NCBI RefSeq assembly: GCF_014648515.1
Contig: NZ_BMRG01000023.1
Coordinates: forward strand, 22,897-86,896
From: Saccharothrix coeruleofusca
GTDB lineage: Bacteria > Actinomycetota > Actinomycetes > Mycobacteriales > Pseudonocardiaceae
Direction of reading: 5' to 3'
Length of the DNA stretch: 64,000 nucleotides
This document shows positions 1 through 6,736 of the stretch, one piece after another. The translations under genes and the position numbers were made by a program. Below the pieces are notes generated by a model that ran no database searches, was not told where the DNA came from, and worked only from the letters and a program-made list of their open reading frames with translations. Position 1 is the first letter of the stretch; each line of letters begins with the position of its first letter.

Positions 1-352
1 CGGATCGGCGCTCCAGCGGGAAGTACTGGATGGAGACCAGGTCGAACGCGCCTGCCGGGGGCGGCGTGGCGGTCAGGTCGCCGTGCTTCCACGCCACGCG
101 ACCCGCGACGTCCGCGCCCGCCGCGGCGGCGCGGCTCAGCGCGGTGTGCGAGATGTCGACCGCGGTGACCCGCCAGCCGCGCCGGGCCAGCCAGAGCGCG
201 TCGCCGCCCTCACCGCACCCCACGTCGAGGGCCTGTCCCGGCGGCAGGTCGGCGACCTCGGTGACGAGCACCCCGTTGGGCGCACCGCTGAAGAGCCGCT
301 CGCGGCTGCGGTACATCTGTTCCCAGAACTGCACACCGGTGTGTCGGGCCAT
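1..352 (-). CDS. Class I SAM-dependent methyltransferase (partial)
   Basis: The frame runs off the left edge, so only the N-terminal 117 residues are present. They contain the SAM-binding motif I, LDVGCGEGGDA, at about residues 42-52, and the acidic end of strand beta-2 (VDIS, near 65-68). This is the core of a Rossmann-fold methyltransferase of the Methyltransf_11/25 type. The ATG at 350-352 is the first start in the frame and is followed at once by typical family sequence. The acceptor substrate cannot be told from this half. It lies 81 bases after the GrpB gene on the same strand and may be co-transcribed with it. Family assignment is solid; function beyond methyl transfer is unknown. Confidence 0.85.
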   Translation of the reverse strand, partial: MARHTGVQFWEQMYRSRERLFSGAPNGVLVTEVADLPPGQALDVGCGEGGDALWLARRGWRVTAVDISHTALSRAAAAGADVAGRVAWKHGDLTATPPPAGAFDLVSIQYFPLERRS

Positions 353-433
353 CGTGACCACCTCCACCGCCAACCTGCCCACTCCCCGCGCCGGAAGGCG
401 AACATCTTTGCCGGATCAGCAAGACGCGGGCTC

Positions 434-1021
434 CTACAACATCCCCGCCGCGCGGAAGAGCCGGTCGTAGATCTCCCGGACGACCTGCTGCTTGCGCGCG
501 TTGTAGTCCATGACGCTCCCCCCGCCGGGCACCGCCGCCCGCTTCGCCCGCTCGTAGCGGGCGCGGTCGTCGGGGTGCGCGCGCAACCAGTCGCGGAACA
601 TGCGGTGCCGGATGGCCTCCGGGCAGTCCGGGCCGAACACGTGCAGGTTCACCCTCGGCTCGGTGAGCCGCAGGCACCGGTGCTGGTGGAAGGACGGTTC
701 CCGGATGACCAGGAAGTAGCCGAGGCGTTCGAGCGCGGGGACGTAGGACCGCTCGTCACGGGGGTCGGCGACGGTGAGGTCGATGTCGATGACGTCCTTG
801 GCCGCCAGCCCTTCCACGGAGGTCGAGCCGATGTGCTCGACGTCGAGGGCCGCCTCGCCCAGTGCCGCGCGGATCCGCGCCGACAGGGCTCGGTAGCGGC
901 GTGGCCACTCGGGGTCGTACGGGACGATGGTGACCGTCTCGGGCCCCGGCGGCCCGTTGACCCAGGGGCTCTCGGACGGGTCGGCGTCGTGGTGCCGGGT
1001 GATCTCCTCGAAGCTGGGCAC
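434..1021 (-). CDS. GrpB family protein (nucleotidyltransferase fold)
   Basis: This 195-residue protein has the GrpB/UPF0157 signature: a basic N-terminal segment (VPYDPEWPRRY) followed by EHIGSTSVEGLAAKDVIDID at about residues 62-81, the nucleotidyltransferase-like GS motif with two acidic residues in DID. The length is normal for a stand-alone GrpB protein; in mycobacteria the same domain is fused to dephospho-CoA kinase. The biochemical role of the family is not established, and a nucleotidyl transfer activity is inferred from fold only. The start is GTG at 1021. It sits 54 bases downstream of the XRE-TPR gene, same strand, suggesting a shared transcript. Nothing else in the neighbourhood indicates a substrate. 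Confidence 0.88.
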   Translation of the reverse strand: MPSFEEITRHHDADPSESPWVNGPPGPETVTIVPYDPEWPRRYRALSARIRAALGEAALDVEHIGSTSVEGLAAKDVIDIDLTVADPRDERSYVPALERLGYFLVIREPSFHQHRCLRLTEPRVNLHVFGPDCPEAIRHRMFRDWLRAHPDDRARYERAKRAAVPGGGSVMDYNARKQQVVREIYDRLFRAAGML

Positions 1022-1075
1022 CGTCGAAAGGTAGCGAGCCCCGGCGGGGGTGTCGACGTGGTGACCGCGGCCCGC

Positions 1076-2293
1076 TCAGCCCCGCAGGGCGACCCGCGCG
1101 ATGTCCCGCCACAGCGCCGGGTCCACCGCTGCGGGCCGCACCGACTCCAGCGCCGCCCGCAGCGCCTGCTTGGCCGCGGCCAGCCGATCCCGGTCCCCCG
1201 CGAGGTCCACCGCCTGCACCCGCAGCAGGTGGCAGCGCAGCTGGTCCTCCAGCTCCAGCGCGCCGGTGGCCAGCGCGGCGTCCGCGGCCGACCAGCAGAG
1301 CTCCGGCTGCCGCCGGTGCAGCGCCAGCTCGGCGCGCACCGCCTCGGCCCTGGCCGCGATCCGCGGCCACCGGTTCCCGGAGACGGCCCTCACCCGTTCC
1401 AGGGCCCGCTCGGCTCCCCCGGTGTCCGGCTCGGGCAGGCGCAGGCCGATCGCCGCGGCGGTCAGCAGCACCTGGCTGCGCAGGAGCCCGCCGCAGTCCT
1501 GCTGGTCCAGCAGCTCGAGCGCCTTGGTGATCGACGCGTGGGCCCGCGCGCTGTCGCCCAGCCGCTCGGTCACGGCGGCGCGCGCCCACCACGCGCTGAT
1601 CGCCAAGCGCCCGCCCCCCGCCACCTCCAGCGCCTCGTCCAGCTGCTCCAGCGCCTGCTCGGCCTCGGCCGCGCGACCGCTGCGGGCGGCGTGGCAGCAC
1701 AGCGCGACCAGCGCCCGCAGCCGGACGCGCCACCGGTCCGCGATGTCGGTGCTCTCGGAGAGCTCGACCGCGGTGCGCGCGGCGCGCACCGCCTCGGCGC
1801 TCAGGCCCAGCTCCCACAGGACCTGGGCGCGCTGCACCTCGACGACGACGTCCACCGCCGGGCCCGGCGACCAGCCCGCGCGCAGCTCGTCCAGCGCCGC
1901 CAACGCCTCCGCCGGGTCCGACACGCACATGATCAGCACCGCCCGCAGCCAGCGCACCGACCAGGCGAACAGCGGCGGGTCCTCCTTGGGCTCGATCGCG
2001 TCGAGCAGCTCGACGGCCCGCCGGGGCTCGCCCTCGCGGTAGGCCAGCGCCACCTCGCACCAGCGCAGCGCGGCCTGCTCGGTGGACGCGGAGCGGGTCT
2101 CGCCGGTCAGCTCGCGCGGGTCGACCTGGAGCACCTCGGCCAGCCGGGCGATCACCGACGGTGACGGCAACCGGTCCCCGGACTCCAACCGGGAGACGTA
2201 GCTCATCGACACGCCGGGGCCCGCCAGGTCCTTCTGCGCCAGACCCCGCCGCTGCCGGACCGCGCGCAAGCGCGACCCGAATGGGGACCCCAC
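1076..2293 (-). CDS. XRE-family regulator with TPR-rich C-terminal half
   Basis: A cytoplasmic DNA-binding protein of about 405 residues. The first 65 hold a Cro/C1-type helix-turn-helix (RLRAVRQRRGLAQKDLAG, then SYVSRLESGDRLPSP). The rest is alpha-helical and rich in A, L and E, like the tetratricopeptide-style repeats of many actinomycete XRE regulators. The GTG at 2293 is preferred: GGGGAG lies 7 bases upstream and the HTH begins directly after it. An in-frame GTG farther up (2422) would add 43 residues of low-quality sequence. HTH-TPR regulators in other bacteria can bind small peptides or partner proteins; no ligand can be named here. The likely targets are unknown. Confidence 0.85.
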   Translation of the reverse strand: MGSPFGSRLRAVRQRRGLAQKDLAGPGVSMSYVSRLESGDRLPSPSVIARLAEVLQVDPRELTGETRSASTEQAALRWCEVALAYREGEPRRAVELLDAIEPKEDPPLFAWSVRWLRAVLIMCVSDPAEALAALDELRAGWSPGPAVDVVVEVQRAQVLWELGLSAEAVRAARTAVELSESTDIADRWRVRLRALVALCCHAARSGRAAEAEQALEQLDEALEVAGGGRLAISAWWARAAVTERLGDSARAHASITKALELLDQQDCGGLLRSQVLLTAAAIGLRLPEPDTGGAERALERVRAVSGNRWPRIAARAEAVRAELALHRRQPELCWSAADAALATGALELEDQLRCHLLRVQAVDLAGDRDRLAAAKQALRAALESVRPAAVDPALWRDIARVALRG

Positions 2294-2558
2294 CGCGCCG
2301 CTCCCCGCGTCGGACTTGTTTCCCCCTTTCGGGGCCTCAGCGTCGTTCCGCAAAACTCTGACCAATCGACCGGTGTCCCACGTGCCCGTGGAGAGTATCC
2401 ACGGCGCGTGAGCCGCGGCCAAGTCTCCGGCTCAATTGGTCGCGGAGATGCGCGCGGGTGCCGCCCCGACGGAACCGCCGCGCACCGCGGGAATCCGGTT
2501 GCTTTTCCGACCGATTGCCGCGCAATGCGTCGCGGAATTGCGCGACTCGGCCGGAGCC

Positions 2559-2593
2559 GATCGCGCCGCCCGCGCTGGGCGGGCGGCGCGATC
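2559..2593 (-). terminator. 15-bp perfect GC hairpin after PAS-LuxR gene
   Basis: Arms 2559-2573 (GATCGCGCCGCCCGC) and 2579-2593 are exact reverse complements around a 5-base loop. It lies about 107 bases after the stop of the PAS-LuxR gene, in the 406-base gap before the XRE gene start. No U-tract follows, as is usual for actinomycete hairpin terminators. The rest of 2294-2699 shows no coding frame I can support. Confidence 0.6.
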
Positions 2594-2699
2594 TCCCGGT
2601 CCGGGGTCGCCGGACCGGCGCGGCAACCGCCTGGCGGTCACCGGGGCGGTTCACACCCCGGACACCGCCATCGCCGGGAGTCCTCTGTGGAGCGTCGCG

Positions 2700-3383
2700 C
2701 TACTTGATGAATTCGGGCGATACCTTGGGCGGCCACTCGCCGGGGCTGAGCACACCCGCCGAGTACGCGCGGGACACCAGGGAGGCCCGGTTGGGCACCT
2801 TGAACTTCTTCAGCATCGTGCCGACGTGGTACTCCACGCCCTGCTTGCTCAAGTAGAGCTGGACGGCCAGCTTGACGGTGGGCATGCCCGCGGCCACGCC
2901 CTCCAGGATGCGGGCGTCCAGCTCGGTCAGGATGCGCCGCCGCTCGTTGCCGGGAGCCGCGTCCGACGACTCGTCCCACCGCAGGGTGACCACGAGGGTG
3001 GAAACCATGGGGCCGTGGTCGTGCACGGCGACGGCGGTCAGCGTGCCGGGCACCAACCGGTCGTCCGCGCCCAGGCCCACCACCCGTTCCACGACGCGAT
3101 CCCGCTTGCCCTGGATCAGCCTGACGAACTGCCTGCGCAGGTTCGCGTGGCCGCCGCGGTGCAGGAAGTCGAGCAGGTTGCGGCCGACCGGGTCGCGCTG
3201 CCCGGCCAGGTCGCGGACGAACCGCTGGTTGGCCTCCAGCACGTGCAGCCCGAGGTCGACCACGGCGGCGGCGTCGAGCCGCTCGAACAGCGAGCGGTAG
3301 GCCGCCGCGTGCCTGCCCGCGGTCTGGCGGGCGGGCACGTCCACCACGCCACCGTGAGCCGGGGCGATCGCGGCAGTGGTCAC
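2700..3383 (-). CDS. PAS-LuxR type transcriptional regulator
   Basis: A 227-residue regulator. The middle (about 25-145) has the size and pattern of a PAS/PAS_4-like sensor (RSLFERLDAAAVVDLGLHV at the front, VAVHDHGPMVSTLVVTLRW at the end). The last 75 residues form a LuxR/GerE helix-turn-helix (LTELDARILEGVAAGMPTVK, then VEYHVGTMLKKFKV). It thus resembles the PAS-LuxR class that includes PimM-like antibiotic activators, although the ligand is unknown and no biosynthetic cluster is in view. The start is GTG at 3383. It stands downstream of three LAL regulators on the same strand but has its own promoter, 100-130 bases upstream, with a palindrome over the predicted transcription start. Confidence 0.85.
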   Translation of the reverse strand: MTTAAIAPAHGGVVDVPARQTAGRHAAAYRSLFERLDAAAVVDLGLHVLEANQRFVRDLAGQRDPVGRNLLDFLHRGGHANLRRQFVRLIQGKRDRVVERVVGLGADDRLVPGTLTAVAVHDHGPMVSTLVVTLRWDESSDAAPGNERRRILTELDARILEGVAAGMPTVKLAVQLYLSKQGVEYHVGTMLKKFKVPNRASLVSRAYSAGVLSPGEWPPKVSPEFIK

Positions 3384-3466
3384 AGCGACACCATCCCTTG
3401 TGGAGTAGCCGTCGGAAAGCGGGTGCGGCGACGGAGAACGCGATCGGAGTTCACCCGTTGCGGTGC

Positions 3467-3482
3467 GTCACCGCGTGGTGAC
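3467..3482. promoter_or_regulatory. Inverted repeat over the PAS-LuxR transcription start
   Basis: GTCACC-GCGT-GGTGAC is a perfect 6-bp inverted repeat. It lies just downstream of the predicted -10 box and covers the expected +1, a typical repressor position. Which protein binds is unknown; autoregulation or control by an upstream LAL regulator are both possible. Confidence 0.5.
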
Positions 3483-3483
3483 A

Positions 3484-3512
3484 ACACTAAGAATGGACTA
3501 GACCTTCGTCAA
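3484..3512 (-). promoter_or_regulatory. Sigma-70/HrdB-like promoter for PAS-LuxR gene
   Basis: On the minus strand TTGACG (3512-3507) is followed after exactly 17 bases by TAGTGT (3489-3484). Spacing and -35 box are close to consensus and point at the PAS-LuxR start at 3383. The predicted leader is about 90 bases long. Confidence 0.6.
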
Positions 3513-3853
3513 CGAGGGAGCGGCCGATCCGAATTAACCTTGCGGTGGTCCCGCACCGGTGGTTCGGTCGACCCGCCGCGGAGGTGCGGAGCGCGGTTCG
3601 GTGCGGCTCGTCCCCCGACGACGGGCACCCACGACCCGAGTTCGACCGATCGCCCCACCTGCGCGAACGGCGAGAGGAGCGGGACACCGCACCGCAGTTC
3701 CCAACACCCGCGCGCGGCGCCGGGGTACGGACCGCAACACGAGCCGAAACAGCGGACCGCCTTTTCCCAGTTTAATCGTGATATGGATCACAGACAATTG
3801 TTCGGGTGTTGCCCGTCGGCTACCCGCGCGATGAATTGCCCGCAGCGCGGGGA

Positions 3854-6640
3854 TCAGCCGAGCAGAGCGGACTTGAGTTCCGCCCGCCCGGACAGGCTCA
3901 GCTTCCGGTAGACGTTGGTCAGGTGCTTCTCCACCGCGCGGGAGCTCACCCCCAGCTCCTCGGCGACCGCCTGGTTGGTCCGGCCCGCGGCGGCCAGCTC
4001 GGCGACCCTGCGCTCGGCGCGGGTGAGCACCAGCCCCGGCTGCGGCTCGCCGTCGGTGGCCGGGTCGACCAGCCACGACGCGCCGCACTCCAGGGCCAGC
4101 GCGCGACCGCGGCGCGCGTGCCGCGGCGCGTCGGCGGACCGCAGCCGACCGAGCAAGCGGCCCAGCTGCAGGTGAGCGCGCGCCAGCTCCAGCCGGTTCT
4201 CCGACTCCTCCAGCACGTCCAGCGCGTCGCGGGTGAGCCGCACACCCGCGTCACCCGCGCGGAGCGCGCCCTGCACCCGCAGCGCCCGGCCGACGCCCAC
4301 CGGCGCACCCCACGTCCGGGCGGCGTCCAGCTCGGCCTCCGCCAGCTCCAGCGCCGCGGCGGCGCTGCCCAACCGGTGCCGCACCTCGGCCGCCCTGACC
4401 CGCCACGGCAGCACCAGCGGATTGCGCCAGCCCGCCCGTTCGAGCTGCCGCCCGCAGTCCAGGAACCGCTCCAGCGCCATCGGCAACTCACCTCTGACCG
4501 CCGCGCGCACCCCGTGCAGGTACTGGTCCAGCGCGCGCAGCGCCGGGTGGTCCACGCGGTCCGCGCACAGCCCCGTGATCCGCTCGGCCAACTGCAGGTC
4601 CGGCAGCTCCAACGCGGCCATGGCCAGCAGGACACCCGAGGTGGTGACCGCGTCGAACCAGCGGCTGCCCATCGCGGTGATGCTCGCCTCGGCCACCGAC
4701 TCGGCCTCGACCAACCGTCCCGCGCCCATCAGCGCGAGGGCGCGGTCGACCTCGGCGACCGCCAGCGCGACCGGGTCGCGGTGGCGCCGGGCCTGGTGCA
4801 GCGCGGCGTCCAGCCAGGGGGTGGCCGCCTCGGCCCGGTCGGCCAGGGTCAACGCGCTGATCACGATGGGCAGCGAGCTGTGCAGGTGCACGGGTTCGGG
4901 GGACTCCAGCCGCAGCAGTTGGTGCCCCAGCCCGGCGATCCGGTCGCTGGACTCCCGGCCGGTCAGCGCGGCCGCGTGCAGCAGCGCGGCCAGCAGTTCG
5001 CGCCCGGCCGGGGTGCGCAGGCAGCCCTGGTGGTCCAGCCCGTGCAGCCGGTGCGCCGCGGCGAGCAGGTCGCGCGCGTCGGAGTCGTCGAGGTAGCGCA
5101 GTCTCGCCTCCAGCCGCAGCGCCAGCTCCCGGTCCACGCCGACCAGCCGCTCGACCTCGCCCAGCGCGGTCGCCACGTCGCGGACGACCTCGGAGACCGC
5201 CAGCGGTGCCGCGCCCAGCGTGCTCGGCGCCAGGCGCACCAGCGCGGCGGCGCGCTCGGGAGCGGTGCGCAGCAGGGACACCGCCTCCAGCACGTGCCGC
5301 ACCGACGCGGAGGTGTCCACCGCGCGTTCCACCGCCGCCAGCTCCACCAGCAGCTCGGCGCGCTCACCGCTGTCGGCGGAGGCGTCCAGCAGGGCGCGGC
5401 GCAGGTAGCGCGCGGCGAGTTCGTGCTCGCCCCGCTGCGCGGCCGACTCCGCCGCGGCGCGCAGCACGTCCACCGCCCACAGCTGCTGCGGCGACGACAC
5501 GGCCAGCAGGTGCGCGGCCACGGCCTCCGCCGGGTAGCCGCCGCGGTGCAGCAGGGCGGCGGCCGCGGTGTGCAGCCGCTCCCCCTCAGCCGCGGTGGTC
5601 AGCTCCTCGATCGCGTCGCGCACCACGGGGTGGGTGAACTCCGGCGTCGTGCTCGTGGTGATGAGCCCCTGCCTGGCCAACGACCGCGCGATCTCCCGGC
5701 AGGCGATCGGGTCCAGGCCCGCGAGCGAGCCGACCAGCTCCATGTCCGGCGCGTCGCCGAGGAAGCACAGCGCCTCGGCGAAGGCGCGCACCGGGGCGGG
5801 CTGGCCGCGCAGGCGGGCCAGCAACCGGTTGCGCAGCGGAGCCGGGCGGCAGGCGCGCACCGCGTCGGCGGCCCGGTCGCCCGGCTGGTACCCAGCCAGG
5901 GTCAGGTCGGTCAGGATGGACCGCAGCAGCAACGGGTTGCCGCCGGAGACCGCGGAGCACTCCTGGTCGAACCGCTCGCCTCCCGGTTCGCCGAACCACT
6001 GGCGCACCAGCTCGCGCACCGCCGCGGCGGACAACCCGCCCGGCCGCAGCACGCCCAGGGCGCCGCCGACCGCGTTGCGCACCAGCGGCCGCTCGCTGTC
6101 CGCGTCGCCGTCGCGGACCACGACCACCGCCAGCACGCCCAGCCCGTCGAGTCGGTTGAACAAGTACCCCAGGCAGCGCAACGACTCCTCGTCGGCCCAC
6201 TGGAGGTCGTCGACCAGCACCACCACCGGTTGCCGCCCGCTGAGCACCGACAGCAGGCGTCGCAGGCCGTGCAGCAGCGCGTGCTCGACGGGGATCGGCG
6301 ACTCGGTGTCGCAGGCAGGCTCGCCGCCCCCGACCAGCGGGCGGACGCAGTCGGCCACCTCCCCCAGCACCCGCGCGCGGACCCGCTCGGGCAGCGCGGC
6401 GACAGCGGGTTCGAACACTTGGCGGACCACGCCGAAGGAGAACTCCCGCTCCGCCACCGAGGCCGTGGCTCGCAACACGCTCGCCCCCGCCGCCGTGGCG
6501 TCGTCGGCCACCGCCCGCAGCAGCGCGGTCTTGCCGATCCCCAGCGGACCGCTGACCACCAGCAGCGAGCCATCGCCCGCCGCGGCGGCCCGCAGCGCCT
6601 CGCCGATGCGGGCCAGTTCGGTTTCACGGTCCAGCAGCAC
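3854..6640 (-). CDS. LAL-type (large ATP-binding LuxR) regulator 1
   Basis: A 928-residue STAND-type regulator. It carries an N-terminal AAA/NACHT-like ATPase with Walker A GPLGIGKT (residues 31-38) and Walker B VVVLVDDLQWADEE, a long helical TPR-like middle, and a C-terminal LuxR/GerE HTH (LTRAERRVAELAAAGRTNQA, then VEKHLTNVYRKLSLSGRA). LAL proteins act as ATP-dependent activators, often of antibiotic or sugar-use genes. I chose GTG at 6640 because GGAGGAG lies 8 bases upstream and the ATPase domain starts immediately; a start at 6721 would add 27 arginine-rich residues. It is the last of three tandem LAL genes, 96 bases after the second. The target genes are unknown. Confidence 0.9.
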   Translation of the reverse strand: MLLDRETELARIGEALRAAAAGDGSLLVVSGPLGIGKTALLRAVADDATAAGASVLRATASVAEREFSFGVVRQVFEPAVAALPERVRARVLGEVADCVRPLVGGGEPACDTESPIPVEHALLHGLRRLLSVLSGRQPVVVLVDDLQWADEESLRCLGYLFNRLDGLGVLAVVVVRDGDADSERPLVRNAVGGALGVLRPGGLSAAAVRELVRQWFGEPGGERFDQECSAVSGGNPLLLRSILTDLTLAGYQPGDRAADAVRACRPAPLRNRLLARLRGQPAPVRAFAEALCFLGDAPDMELVGSLAGLDPIACREIARSLARQGLITTSTTPEFTHPVVRDAIEELTTAAEGERLHTAAAALLHRGGYPAEAVAAHLLAVSSPQQLWAVDVLRAAAESAAQRGEHELAARYLRRALLDASADSGERAELLVELAAVERAVDTSASVRHVLEAVSLLRTAPERAAALVRLAPSTLGAAPLAVSEVVRDVATALGEVERLVGVDRELALRLEARLRYLDDSDARDLLAAAHRLHGLDHQGCLRTPAGRELLAALLHAAALTGRESSDRIAGLGHQLLRLESPEPVHLHSSLPIVISALTLADRAEAATPWLDAALHQARRHRDPVALAVAEVDRALALMGAGRLVEAESVAEASITAMGSRWFDAVTTSGVLLAMAALELPDLQLAERITGLCADRVDHPALRALDQYLHGVRAAVRGELPMALERFLDCGRQLERAGWRNPLVLPWRVRAAEVRHRLGSAAAALELAEAELDAARTWGAPVGVGRALRVQGALRAGDAGVRLTRDALDVLEESENRLELARAHLQLGRLLGRLRSADAPRHARRGRALALECGASWLVDPATDGEPQPGLVLTRAERRVAELAAAGRTNQAVAEELGVSSRAVEKHLTNVYRKLSLSGRAELKSALLG

Positions 6641-6736
6641 GGTCAGCTCTCCTCCCGACCGCCGGGGGCGCACCCGCTCCCGGCACCGCGGCCCACCCGC
6701 GCGAGCGGCGCAGCCGCGCACGCCGCGTCGACGCCA

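Larger units (their letters stand above)
3384..3853. other. 470-base gap between LAL and PAS-LuxR genes
   Basis: No gene is supported here. Besides the promoter and palindrome at 3467-3512, the left-hand side of the LAL stop holds an AT-richer patch with GTGAT-ATGG-ATCAC (3778-3791) and the 8-bp palindrome ACAATTGT (3794-3801). Their role is unclear; they could be a terminator remnant or a distal binding site. Confidence 0.45.
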
